In this document: positions 1 to 8,123 of the stretch, one piece after another
Numbering within the stretch: position 1 is the first letter of the stretch
How the letters are laid out: every line of letters starts with the position of its first letter
NCBI RefSeq assembly: GCF_025971945.1
Contig: NZ_JAPDHW010000009.1
Location: 1-64,000 of the forward strand
DNA length: 64,000 nucleotides
DNA from: Chryseobacterium kimseyorum
Lineage (GTDB): Bacteria; Bacteroidota; Bacteroidia; Flavobacteriales; Weeksellaceae
Direction: 5' to 3'
Translations under genes and position numbers: made by a program
The notes under the pieces: model-generated
Database searches by the model: none
What the model saw: only the letters and a program-made list of their open reading frames with translations
What the model was told of the DNA's origin: nothing

Positions 1-289
1 AGTGGAGAGCTGGATAGAGCTCCTAAATATTAGTAGGCGAAAATTTTTGCTATCATTTAATATTCTCGTCAAGTATAGGTCAATAGTTTTTTTAAAATGC
101 ATCCGGGATTAGAATTGTCAATTTCACTTAAGCTTTCGGGACACTTAAAATAAATTTAATAGGGAGCGTGCTTTTCGGTCAATTCATTTTCTCTATCTCC
201 CTAATTATTTTTTACCACTTTTTTGATCAGATAAAGTGTGAAATCCTTTGTAAATTGGTAGTTCAAAACCTTATTAAATAAATAGATTT
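1..289. other. Intergenic / window edge, nothing identified
   Basis: No open frame of useful length, hairpin or promoter match that I can support was found here. The stretch is AT-rich and precedes the aldo/keto reductase. It may hold the tail of a decayed upstream gene, but I could not recognise one. Confidence 0.4.
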
Positions 290-1234
290 ATGGAAAAGAG
301 AAAAATAAAAAATACAGATTTGTTGGCAGCTCCAATTAATTTTGGTGGGAATGTTTTTGGCTGGACTTTGGATGAGCAGGAGTCTTTCAATATTTTAGAC
401 CTGTTTACAGGAGGTGGTTTTAACTTTATTGATACAGCAGACACGTACTCATGGTGGGTCAATGGAAAAGGTGGACAGTCTGAAGAAATTATTGGCAAAT
501 GGATGAAGCAAAGAGGAAATCGTGATGAACTTGTCATTGCGACAAAAGTTGGTTCTGAGACGAAGGAGCATGATTTTGATATCAGTAAAAAACATATTTT
601 GAAATCTGTTGACGAGTCTTTGGCAAGGCTCCAGACGGATCATATTGACATTTATTATACTCATTTTGATGATCATAAGACTCCGGTTGAAGAAACGTTG
701 GAAGCTTACGACGAAATCATTAAAGCAGGAAAAGTTCGTTATATCGCAGCGTCAAATGTTACTCCTGAAAGATTGAGAGAATCTTTTGAAGTTGCTGATA
801 AAAATAATCTTCCTAAATACGTTGCTCTGCAACCACACTATAATTTACTGGAAAGGGAAAAATTTGAAACTGAGTATGCTGATTTAGTGAAAGAATATGA
901 TCTGAGTGTCTTTAGCTATTGGTCTTTGGCTGCAGGATTTCTGACGGGAAAATACAGAACGGAAGAAGATCTCGCGAAAAGTGCTAGAGGAGAAGGCGTA
1001 AGAAAGTATCTTAATGAAAAGGGTAGTGAAGTTCTAAAGGCATTGGATCAAATCAGCGAAAAACATGAAACCACGCAGGCTTCTGTGGCTCTGGCCTGGC
1101 TGTTGGCAAACCCATTAGTTACGGCACCTATTGTAAGTGCTACGAGCAAATCGCAGTTAGAAACTTTATTTCAGGCTCCTGAATTAAATTTAAGCTCTGA
1201 GGACATTGAACTTTTGAATAAAGTGAGTCAATAA
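290..1234 (+). CDS. Aldo/keto reductase
   Basis: 314-residue NAD(P)H-dependent aldo/keto reductase, a cytoplasmic TIM-barrel enzyme that reduces aldehydes or ketones. The family signature is visible: an early FIDTADTY segment carrying the catalytic Asp and Tyr, a Lys in the ATKVG segment, and a YYTHFDDHKTP stretch at the place of the usual barrel-core HxxD motif. The C-terminal third has the AxVALAWLLANP segment typical of the YajO/Tas-like branch. The length is normal. It stands alone: the next gene converges and a strong bidirectional terminator lies between them. The true substrate cannot be told from sequence. Confidence 0.9.
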   Translation: MEKRKIKNTDLLAAPINFGGNVFGWTLDEQESFNILDLFTGGGFNFIDTADTYSWWVNGKGGQSEEIIGKWMKQRGNRDELVIATKVGSETKEHDFDISKKHILKSVDESLARLQTDHIDIYYTHFDDHKTPVEETLEAYDEIIKAGKVRYIAASNVTPERLRESFEVADKNNLPKYVALQPHYNLLEREKFETEYADLVKEYDLSVFSYWSLAAGFLTGKYRTEEDLAKSARGEGVRKYLNEKGSEVLKALDQISEKHETTQASVALAWLLANPLVTAPIVSATSKSQLETLFQAPELNLSSEDIELLNKVSQ

Positions 1235-1256
1235 AGGTCTAATAAAAGCATAAAAT

Positions 1257-1297
1257 AAAAATCCCGGCACTTTGAAACTTCAGTGACCGGGATTTTT
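1257..1297. terminator. Bidirectional rho-independent terminator
   Basis: An 11-bp inverted repeat (AAAAATCCCGG / CCGGGATTTTT) with A and T tracts on its outer sides lies between two converging genes, so it can stop transcription from both. Confidence 0.85.
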
Positions 1298-1327
1298 GTA
1301 TAACTGTTGTGAATTAAATAACGCAAC

Positions 1328-3589
1328 TTATTTAAGGGTAAACTTTATTTTTGTTTTAATAGCATCTGAAGAGTTTCCAATTTGTGCTTCAAAATCTCCG
1401 GGTTCTGCGACCCAATCATGTTTTTGGATATCAAAATAACTCAAAGCCGTTTTATCGATAGTAAAACTCACTTCTTTTTGTTCGCCAGGATTTAAGAATA
1501 TTTTTTCAAAACCTTTCAGCTCTTTTGCAGGGCGTTCGACAGATGACTTTACATCGCTAATGTACAGCTGAGCTACTTCAGCACCGGCCTTTTTACCTGT
1601 GTTTTTTACCGTAACCGTGAATGTAATTTTATCATTTTGAGTCATGCTTATCCTGTCGGCTTTTGCTTTTCCAAATTCAAAAGTGGTATAACTTAAACCG
1701 TGACCGAAGCTGAATAAAGGCTTGATTTTTTTAGTATCATGCCAACGGTAGCCTACAAAGATGCCTTCGTTGTATTTTATGTTGATTGGGTTTTTCTGAT
1801 CTTTACCTTTTCCGGCAGCCAGCTCTTCTTTGTTTCCGGGATATTCTCCCATGGCATGAGCAGAATTATCTTCCAGTTTTACAGGGAATGTGAAGGGTAG
1901 TTTTCCTGAAGGATTCGCATCACCTGATAGAATAGAAGCAATTGAGTTCCCGGCCTCAGAACCCAAATACCAGCCCTGAACTACTGACGGAACATCTTTG
2001 ATCCACGGCATCGCTACTGCATTACCACTTACCAAAACTACAGTAAAGTTTTTATTGGCTTTTGCCAGCGCCGAAATCACGTTATCCTGATTATACGGAA
2101 GTCCATAACTTTTTCTGTCATTTCCTTCGCTGTCCTGAAAGTCGGATTTGTTTAAACCACCAACGAAAATAACATAATCAGAATTTTTTGCCAGCTCCAC
2201 CGCTTCATTTAATAATTCCTCAGGGGAACGGTTATCTTTCAAATCCTGACCGGATTTCACACCGTTGTATTCTCCACCCACATCGCCTACATATCCTCTT
2301 GCGAACTGTACATCAGAATTTTTACCGAATCTTGCTTTGATTCCATCTAATGGTAAAGTTTCGTATTTCACTTTTAATGAAGATGAGCCTCCGCCGACGG
2401 TCATTACTTTGATCGCATTTTCACCAATGACTGCAATTTTTTTAGTTTTATTTAAATCGATTGGAAGTATATTTCCCTGATTTTTCAACAAAACGATTCC
2501 TTCTTCACCAATTTCTTTTGCGACTGCTTTATGTTCTTCAGAAGCGATGTTTCCGAAAGGTTTTTTGGTATTCATCGTTGTTTTGTAAGCCAGACGCAAA
2601 AGTCTGGTCACTTTATCATCAAGCTCAACCGTTCCTACTTTTCCTGATTTAATTAGATCTAAATAGGGTTTTGCCAAATAATAGTTGTCGTAAGCATTTC
2701 TGGTTCCGGCAGAGAGACCATTGGTCCAGCTTCCAAATTCAACATCAAGCCCGTTTTGAATGGCCTGTTCGGTATTATTAACCGCACCCCAGTCTGAAAC
2801 CACTACACCTTTGTATTTCCACTCTCCTTTAAGAATATCATTTAAAAGGAATTTGTTTTGGCTGGCATACTGGTTTTTATACATGTCATAAGCACCCATA
2901 ATCGTCCAGGAATCTCCCTCAGTCACTGCCGCTTTAAAAGGTGGAAGGTAAATTTCATATAGCGTTCTATCGTCTACAATAACGTTGCTGGTATGACGGA
3001 ACATTTCCTGATTGTTTAAAGCAAAATGTTTTACAGAAGTTGCCACCCCATTCGATTGTACACCCTGAATGTAAGGAACCACCATTTTAGAAGTTAAATA
3101 GGGATCTTCACCCATGTATTCGAAGTTTCGACCGTTTAAAGGTGTACGGTAAATATTAACTCCCGGTCCTAAAAGGATATCTTTCTTTCTGTATCTTGCT
3201 TCTTCACCTAATGCTCTACCGTAGTTCCAAGACATTTTCTTATTCCATGTTGCGGATAAAGCTGTCAAAGCAGGGTAGGCGATGATGGAGTCATTCGTCC
3301 ATCCGGCCTGATCCCATTCGTCCCACATAACTTCGGGGCGAACGCCGTGCGGTCCATCGGTAGTCCAAAATTCAGGAATTCCCAATCTTGGAACTCCGGG
3401 CGAACTGAACTTTGACTGCGCGTGAAGCATCGCAATTTTTTCTTCAAGCGTCATTCTGGATAATGCATCCTGAACCCGCTGTTCAACAGGTTTTGATTCG
3501 TCTAGATAAACAGGAGTAGTATTGGTTTGAGCCATTGCGGAGGCAGATATTAGCGTAAACAAACTTAAGAGTACAGTTTTCTTCAACAT
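1328..3589 (-). CDS. Glycoside hydrolase family 3 beta-glucosidase
   Basis: 753-residue secreted or periplasmic GH3 enzyme that hydrolyses terminal beta-linked sugars. A signal peptide ends at SAMAQ (about residue 21). The N-terminal TIM barrel carries the KHFALNNQE segment (about 187-195) and the nucleophile Asp in VVSDWGAV (about residue 266). The GH3 C-terminal domain follows, and the last 100 residues form the fibronectin-like domain common to BglX-type enzymes (KNTGKKAGAEVAQLY). It is monocistronic, with its own promoter. A second GH3 at 45.1 kb carries an inserted PA14 domain that is absent here. Confidence 0.93.
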   Translation of the reverse strand: MLKKTVLLSLFTLISASAMAQTNTTPVYLDESKPVEQRVQDALSRMTLEEKIAMLHAQSKFSSPGVPRLGIPEFWTTDGPHGVRPEVMWDEWDQAGWTNDSIIAYPALTALSATWNKKMSWNYGRALGEEARYRKKDILLGPGVNIYRTPLNGRNFEYMGEDPYLTSKMVVPYIQGVQSNGVATSVKHFALNNQEMFRHTSNVIVDDRTLYEIYLPPFKAAVTEGDSWTIMGAYDMYKNQYASQNKFLLNDILKGEWKYKGVVVSDWGAVNNTEQAIQNGLDVEFGSWTNGLSAGTRNAYDNYYLAKPYLDLIKSGKVGTVELDDKVTRLLRLAYKTTMNTKKPFGNIASEEHKAVAKEIGEEGIVLLKNQGNILPIDLNKTKKIAVIGENAIKVMTVGGGSSSLKVKYETLPLDGIKARFGKNSDVQFARGYVGDVGGEYNGVKSGQDLKDNRSPEELLNEAVELAKNSDYVIFVGGLNKSDFQDSEGNDRKSYGLPYNQDNVISALAKANKNFTVVLVSGNAVAMPWIKDVPSVVQGWYLGSEAGNSIASILSGDANPSGKLPFTFPVKLEDNSAHAMGEYPGNKEELAAGKGKDQKNPINIKYNEGIFVGYRWHDTKKIKPLFSFGHGLSYTTFEFGKAKADRISMTQNDKITFTVTVKNTGKKAGAEVAQLYISDVKSSVERPAKELKGFEKIFLNPGEQKEVSFTIDKTALSYFDIQKHDWVAEPGDFEAQIGNSSDAIKTKIKFTLK

Positions 3590-3614
3590 AAAAAACTTTT
3601 TATTTGATTGATTA

Positions 3615-3645
3615 CAAAAGTAGGTAAAATAATTATTATCTCAAA
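3615..3645 (-). promoter_or_regulatory. Promoter for the GH3 gene
   Basis: Reading the minus strand, TACTTTTG (3622 to 3615) matches the Bacteroidota -7 box TAnnTTTG. A TTG (3644-3642) lies 19 nt upstream, which is the standard -33 spacing. The box is 26 bp before the start codon at 3589. Confidence 0.7.
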
Positions 3646-3937
3646 TTGAGAAAATGAGTTTTTATGCAAATGGTTATTTATAACCATGGAGTTAAGGATC
3701 TGAGATATTGGACTCGAGACTATAAATTATGGTTTATGATTTGAATTTTGAAATTAGGTGTTCTGATGTTTCTAATTAGATGTGTAAATGTGATCATATG
3801 TTGAGATGAGTTTTTTGTAGTGCATGGAAATGTTGATACATGCAGGATTTCATAAAATCTTATGTCAGTAGTATGTTCGGCAAAAGCTAAAGCTGTATTG
3901 TAGAAAGAAATCTTGGACGTTTTAAAACTACCCCGTC

Positions 3938-3975
3938 TTTTTGCTTTGCAAAAATCCACCCCTTCGAAGAAGGGG
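3938..3975. repeat. Double-hairpin repeat element
   Basis: Two adjacent palindromes with 3-nt loops: TTTTTGC-TTT-GCAAAAA (3938-3954) and CCCCTTC-GAA-GAAGGGG (3959-3975). They sit in a 620-bp gene-free stretch (3590-4212) that otherwise shows only low-complexity sequence. The architecture (two short stems, 3-nt loops, short spacer) recurs at 24177-24529 and 41129-41172. Confidence 0.6.
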
Positions 3976-4120
3976 AATTACAAGATTAGCGTGTTTTACT
4001 ATTAAAGTGTAATTATTACAGGTGTAAAGATGTTTTAATGAGAATTTGTATACTACGACGGAGATTCGAATAGCTAAATTTTGTAGTGGTAAAAAATCTT
4101 TTTATAGCAGGATTTAGTTC

Positions 4121-4153
4121 AAAAAAAATTCCCCTTCACAGAAGAGGAATTTT
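4121..4153 (-). terminator. Terminator of the metNIQ operon
   Basis: 12-bp inverted repeat (4125-4136 with 4142-4153). The one imperfect pair becomes a G-U wobble only in minus-strand RNA, and an A-tract at 4121-4128 gives the U-tract on that strand. It lies 60 bp past the metQ stop, so it ends the operon. Confidence 0.75.
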
Positions 4154-4212
4154 AATTTCACGGACAAACATCAAACATCAAACATTATCTATCAACCATC
4201 AATCATCCAACA

Positions 4213-5022
4213 TCAGTTCCAGCCTTTCACCGCCCCACCTTTAAATATTTCTCTGGCTTTGTCTTCCACTTCTTTAGACTGGTAGGCTTTTAAAAAGTTC
4301 TTTACTTTGTTCTCGTTCTTATTGTCTTCTCTTGAAACAACGACATTCATGTAGGGCGAATCTTTATCTTCTTTAAAAATTCCGTTTTTATCAGCATCCA
4401 AACCGGCCTGAGCTGCAAAATTATTGTTGATAATCGCAATCACAACTTCTTTATCATCCAGAACTCTCGGAAGTTGGGGTGCTTCAATCTCGAGAATTTT
4501 CAGTTGCTTTGGATTTTCAGCGATGTCGGTTACCTTAGGCAGTAATCCGATGCCGTCTTTTAATTTTAATAAACCGTTTTTCTGTAGTAAAAGCAGCGAA
4601 CGGCCGCCGTTGGTAGGATCATTAGGAATAACGATTGTGCTTCCGTTCTGAAGTTTACTGACGTTTTTTATCTTTTTTGAATAGGCAACAATAGGGTAGA
4701 CAAAAGTGTTTCCGATCACCGCTAATTTGTAACCGCGCTGTTTAGACTGCTCATCAAGATAAGGAACGTGCTGGAAAGCGTTGGCATCGATATCGCCATT
4801 GTTCAGTGCCTCATTCGGAACTACGTAATCATTGAATGAAACCAGTTCCACCTCAAGATTGTATTTCTCTTTCGCTACTTTTTTTGCAGTTTCGGCAATC
4901 TGCTGTTCCGGTCCGGAAGTGATTCCTACTTTGATGAAATTGGGATCATCTTTTTTTGGAGAATTACACGCTCCGAACAAAAGCAGTCCTGCTGCTAAAC
5001 TTAGAATTTTTATTTTTTTCAT
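4213..5022 (-). CDS. metQ: Methionine ABC transporter substrate-binding lipoprotein
   Basis: 269-residue lipoprotein of the NlpA/MetQ family that binds methionine outside the inner membrane and passes it to MetNI. A lipobox LFGAC places the lipid-anchored Cys at residue 19. The family features KVGITSGPEQQIAETAKKVA near the N-terminus, the segment FNDYVVPNEALNNGDIDANAFQH, and NDPTNGGRSLLLLQ in the middle are all present. It is the third gene of the metN-metI-metQ operon but is separated from metI by 234 bp of low-complexity sequence, an unusually wide gap that might allow separate control. Confidence in family is high; methionine as ligand rests on family and context. Confidence 0.95.
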   Translation of the reverse strand: MKKIKILSLAAGLLLFGACNSPKKDDPNFIKVGITSGPEQQIAETAKKVAKEKYNLEVELVSFNDYVVPNEALNNGDIDANAFQHVPYLDEQSKQRGYKLAVIGNTFVYPIVAYSKKIKNVSKLQNGSTIVIPNDPTNGGRSLLLLQKNGLLKLKDGIGLLPKVTDIAENPKQLKILEIEAPQLPRVLDDKEVVIAIINNNFAAQAGLDADKNGIFKEDKDSPYMNVVVSREDNKNENKVKNFLKAYQSKEVEDKAREIFKGGAVKGWN

Positions 5023-5256
5023 TGTAAATTATTTTTTTTTGTTTTAATGGTTGGGTGAGGGATGTTGGGTGCTGGAAGAGGAGGGCAAGGAGAAATCTAA
5101 TTCACTATTTATTCTCAATCAATTTTATCTCTGATAAAATCCTTGCACCTTAAATCGCTAAACAGAAAAAAAAATACTAGCGTGTCCGCGTTTAACGAAC
5201 TTTCAAACGCTCAGACTCTCAAACTCTCAAACCCTAAAACTCTCTCACTCTCCAAC
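5023..5256. repeat. Low-complexity spacer between metI and metQ
   Basis: The stretch 5205-5258 is built from degenerate CTCAAAC/CTCTCAC words. It resembles the perfect AAATCTC heptamer array found at 41664. No gene is supported here; the short frame 5143-5352 is a by-product of the simple sequence. Confidence 0.45.
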
Positions 5257-5913
5257 TCATCTATGATCAACCCTTTTCGCCAATCTGTCGCCCGAAAATT
5301 GAATGATAAACACCAAGGCGACAAGCAATCCAAGCACGAGATTCATTATTAAAGCATCGTAACCGATATATCCGTACTGATACCCGATCTGTCCCAATCC
5401 ACCGGCTCCAACAGCGCCACCCATTGCAGAGTAGCCGACTAATGTGATTAAAGTAATCGTTGCATTATTGATGAGTGAAGGCAAAGCTTCAGGCAATAAA
5501 ACCTTTTTAATAATCTGAAGCGGTGTTGCTCCCAAAGCTCTCGCAGTTTCAATCAGTCCATTTGGAATTTCGAGAAGACTGTTTTCTACCAGTCTTGCAA
5601 TAAACGGAGCTGCCCCGATACTTAATGGAACCAGTGCAGCATTCATTCCGATGGAAGTTCCGACGATTGATCTTGTGAAAGGAATCATCCACACAATCAG
5701 AATAATAAAAGGAATTGACCTGAAAATATTCACCAAAACCGACAGAATTCTGTTGTAAATGGTATTTTCCAGAAGCTGTCCTTTTCGGGTAACGAAAAGC
5801 AGAATCCCCACCGGAAGACCTAACACGAAACCGAAAAATCCTGAAACAAAAGTCATGTAAACGGTTTCCCAAACTCCTTTTGAAAGAAGCGAAATTACAG
5901 AGTCACTAAGCAT
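5257..5913 (-). CDS. metI: Methionine ABC transporter permease
   Basis: 218-residue inner-membrane permease with about five hydrophobic segments. The BPD-type EAA loop is visible as LIETARALGATPLQIIKKVLLPEA (about residues 135-160), which contacts the MetN ATPase. A conserved GFVLGLPVGILLF helix lies near the N-terminus. Length is normal for MetI. Its start overlaps the 3' end of metN by 8 bp, so the two are translationally coupled. Confidence 0.95.
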   Translation of the reverse strand: MLSDSVISLLSKGVWETVYMTFVSGFFGFVLGLPVGILLFVTRKGQLLENTIYNRILSVLVNIFRSIPFIILIVWMIPFTRSIVGTSIGMNAALVPLSIGAAPFIARLVENSLLEIPNGLIETARALGATPLQIIKKVLLPEALPSLINNATITLITLVGYSAMGGAVGAGGLGQIGYQYGYIGYDALIMNLVLGLLVALVFIIQFSGDRLAKRVDHR

Positions 5914-6934
5914 ATCCTTTTAAAGTATTTTGAATATTATTCTGATTAAAATAATAAATGGCTTTCTGATTTTCATCACCTTTACCTTTCAGATGCAAAA
6001 GAAGTTTTCCAAAGTTGGAATCGCCCAGATATTCCACGTCAGCTTTCAGAAGTTTATACGGAATTTTATACTGATCGTAAATAATAGAAAGCAGTTCTTC
6101 AACGCTTATTTTTTCGTTTAATTCAATTTCAACCAGCGGAAAAAGTCCGTCTTGCGGCTCTTTCTGCAGTTTTTTGCTGAGTTCTTGCGGTATGGTCATA
6201 ACTCCTGAGTTTAAAAATTGTTTGATGATAGGATTTTCTCTGTTGGAAATAATTTCACTCAAAGTTCCTTTAATTACTAAATGTCCTTTATCAATGACAG
6301 CAACGTGGTTACAGATCGCTTTGATGACTTCCATTTCGTGAGTGATCAGTAAAATCGTGATTCCTAGACGATGGTTGATGTCTCTCAGTAACTGCAGAAT
6401 AGATTGCGTCGTTGCGGGATCCAGTGCGCTGGTTGCCTCGTCGCAGAGCAGGAGATAAGGATCGTTGGCCAAAGCTCTTGCAATCGCAACCCTTTGCTTT
6501 TGTCCGCCAGATAAGCTTTTCGGATAGTCGTTCGCTTTGTCTTCCAGCCCGACAATTTTTAAAAGTTCATTTACCTTTCCATGGATTTTTTCTTTACTTA
6601 AATTATCAAGCTCTAGTGGAAGCGCAATATTTTCGAAAACAGTTCTTGACGACAGCAGATTAAAATGCTGAAAAATCATCCCGATCTTTTTGCGTTCTTT
6701 CGCCAACTGTTTTGAACTTAATTGGGTAAAGTCGGTACCGTTTATGATGATCTGTCCCTCATCCGGTCTCTCCAGAAGGTTGACTGTTCTGATTAAAGTA
6801 CTTTTTCCGGCTCCAGAAAATCCAATGATGCCGACGATATCACCTTTTTCAATACTGAGATTTACATTTTCCAAAGCTTTAAAAGACTGTTTCTTCTGAT
6901 GAAAAGTTTTAGATATATTTTTAATTTCAATCAT
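5906..6934 (-). CDS. metN: Methionine ABC transporter ATP-binding protein
   Basis: 342-residue ATPase of the MetNIQ importer. Walker A GFSGAGKST (about residues 38-46), signature LSGGQKQR (about 140), Walker B YLLLCDEATSALD (about 160) and the H-loop ITHEM are all intact. The C-terminal hundred residues match the NIL/ACT-like domain through which methionine inhibits transport in the E. coli homologue. First gene of the operon; transcription must pass the leader ORF and hairpin at 6951-7119 before reaching it. Confidence 0.96.
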   Translation of the reverse strand: MIEIKNISKTFHQKKQSFKALENVNLSIEKGDIVGIIGFSGAGKSTLIRTVNLLERPDEGQIIINGTDFTQLSSKQLAKERKKIGMIFQHFNLLSSRTVFENIALPLELDNLSKEKIHGKVNELLKIVGLEDKANDYPKSLSGGQKQRVAIARALANDPYLLLCDEATSALDPATTQSILQLLRDINHRLGITILLITHEMEVIKAICNHVAVIDKGHLVIKGTLSEIISNRENPIIKQFLNSGVMTIPQELSKKLQKEPQDGLFPLVEIELNEKISVEELLSIIYDQYKIPYKLLKADVEYLGDSNFGKLLLHLKGKGDENQKAIYYFNQNNIQNTLKGYA

Positions 6935-6950
6935 TTTTAATGAATCTTTG

Positions 6951-6987
6951 TTAAATAGAAAAGGCTCTACAACGTGGTAAAGCCTTT
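6951..6987 (-). terminator. Attenuator hairpin before metN
   Basis: In minus-strand RNA, AAAGGCUUUAC (6987-6977) pairs fully with GUAGAGCCUUU (6970-6960), one pair being G-U, with a 6-nt loop. A U-rich tail UUUUCUAUUU follows (to 6951). The imperfect pair is tolerated only on the minus strand, so the hairpin evolved in that transcript. It ends 17 nt before the metN start, so it would block the operon rather than end an upstream gene. Confidence 0.82.
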
Positions 6988-7042
6988 AAAAATATGTCAT
7001 AATAAAAAGTAAGGTCATCCACTAAAATTCACATATAAAGGC
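6982..7042 (-). promoter_or_regulatory. Candidate anti-terminator pairing in the met leader
   Basis: GCCUUUA inside the leader ORF (7042-7036, codons 26-28) is a perfect complement of UAAAGGC (6988-6982) in the 5' arm of the terminator hairpin. Pairing of the two would stop the terminator from forming. GCCUUUA starts 11 nt past the Met-Met pair (codons 21-22), about where the front edge of a ribosome stalled there would end. This is inference from base pairing; no folding program was run. Confidence 0.55.
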
Positions 7043-7119
7043 ACACAGCATAGCATCATCAAATAATTGATGGTCATCATCTTCATAGAATGGTATCTGA
7101 ATTTTATACTCCTGTTCAT
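7015..7119 (-). CDS. Methionine-rich leader peptide of metNIQ
   Basis: 34-codon ORF, ATG at 7119-7117 and TGA at 7017-7015. It has six Met codons including the start; five lie in the 11-residue stretch MKMMTINYLMM (codons 12-22), followed by two Cys. It begins about 20 nt after the -7 box, inside the only promoter match upstream of metN. The leader stop is followed by the terminator hairpin and then metN. The layout is that of a translational attenuator: scarce charged tRNA-Met would stall the ribosome and free the anti-terminator. Peptide function beyond that is not expected. No homologue search was possible. Confidence 0.72.
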   Translation of the reverse strand: MNRSIKFRYHSMKMMTINYLMMLCCVPLYVNFSG

Positions 7120-7139
7120 TTCCTAACTCATTACGGTTG

Positions 7140-7147
7140 CAAATATA
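7140..7147 (-). promoter_or_regulatory. Promoter -7 box of the metNIQ operon
   Basis: Minus-strand TATATTTG (7147 to 7140) matches TAnnTTTG exactly, putting the transcription start near 7135, upstream of the leader ATG. No clear TTG is seen at -33; a dyad lies there instead. Confidence 0.7.
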
Positions 7148-7164
7148 GAACATAAATCTTTATT

Positions 7165-7185
7165 AGTCTACTTTTTTGGTAGACT
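7165..7185. promoter_or_regulatory. Dyad over the -33 region of the met promoter
   Basis: AGTCTAC (7165-7171) and GTAGACT (7179-7185) form a perfect 7-bp dyad with a 7-nt spacer. It lies 18-38 bp upstream of the -7 box, so it could be an operator. On the plus strand it is followed by TTTTT and could instead act as a small terminator, but no plus-strand gene ends here. Confidence 0.45.
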
Positions 7186-7282
7186 TTTTATTGTTTCGTT
7201 TGTAAGCTTTTGATTTTTAGCTCATTATTTTTAATTTGATTTACTATTTCAGTTTTCATTTAAATTAAATTATTTTAAAATC

Positions 7283-8029
7283 ATGAAAATTCAAATCATC
7301 AGCGATTTGCATCAGGAATTTGGTCTTACTGATTTATCTTTTGATAACTCGGATATAGTCGTATTGGCAGGTGACGTCAATTTGGGAACAAAAGGAGTCG
7401 AATGGATTAAAAATAAAATTCCTGATAAGCCGATCATTTACGTCCTTGGAAATCATGAATATTATAAAGGATCGTATCCAAAAACTTTAAATAAAATTAA
7501 AGAAGCATCAAAAAATTCCAATGTGCAGGTATTGGAAGATTCTTTTGTAGACATTGAAGGAATTAGATTCCATGGGGCAACCTTATGGACAGATTTTTCG
7601 ATTTTTGGAAGTCCGATGGCTTACGGAAGTCTTTGCCAAGCTCAGATGAATGATTACAAATTGATCAGGCGCGATCCGTCATATTCAAGAATGCGGAGTA
7701 TTGATACTTTCAAAATTCATCAGATATCAAAACATTGGCTCAAAGAAAGTCTCGAAGCTTCAAAAGGAATGAAAAATATTGTCGTTACGCATCATGCACC
7801 GAGTCTGAAATCTGTTCCTGAACATTTTAAAAACGACCCTGTCACTTCAGCGTATGCTTCCAACTTGGAAGATTTCATTGAAGAACATCAGCCGATGTAT
7901 TGGATTCATGGGCATATTCATACGCCTTCAAGATATAAAATTGGCGGAACCGAAATAATCTGCAATCCTCACGGTTATGTTACTGAAAAATATAATAGCT
8001 ATGAAAAGGAACTTATTATTGAGGTCTGA
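7283..8029 (+). CDS. Metallophosphoesterase
   Basis: 248-residue calcineurin-like phosphoesterase, probably cytoplasmic with no signal peptide. Metal-binding motifs are in order: SDLHQEF at residues 7-13, VLAGDVNLG near 30, LGNHEYYKG near 58-66, VTHHAPS near 170 and HGHIHTPSRY near 212. This is the full set for a two-metal centre. The gene runs divergently from the met operon with about 160 bp to the met promoter. The substrate is unknown; the family includes nucleotide and protein phosphatases. Confidence 0.9.
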   Translation: MKIQIISDLHQEFGLTDLSFDNSDIVVLAGDVNLGTKGVEWIKNKIPDKPIIYVLGNHEYYKGSYPKTLNKIKEASKNSNVQVLEDSFVDIEGIRFHGATLWTDFSIFGSPMAYGSLCQAQMNDYKLIRRDPSYSRMRSIDTFKIHQISKHWLKESLEASKGMKNIVVTHHAPSLKSVPEHFKNDPVTSAYASNLEDFIEEHQPMYWIHGHIHTPSRYKIGGTEIICNPHGYVTEKYNSYEKELIIEV

Positions 8030-8123
8030 TATAAAATTTCTCAAACAATATTTTTCGTCATCCTAAACATAAAATTCAAAAAAAATCCCGACTTTTGCAC
8101 CCCTTTCTATAACCCGATTATTC

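Noticed and set aside
3720..3959. 79-residue minus ORF
   Set aside because: Ends in the double-hairpin repeat; no signal peptide or domain, and composition is that of intergenic sequence.
6935..7150. SAM riboswitch before metN
   Set aside because: The space is filled by a translated-looking ORF and a single hairpin. I see none of the four-helix SAM-I layout or SAM-II pseudoknot core.
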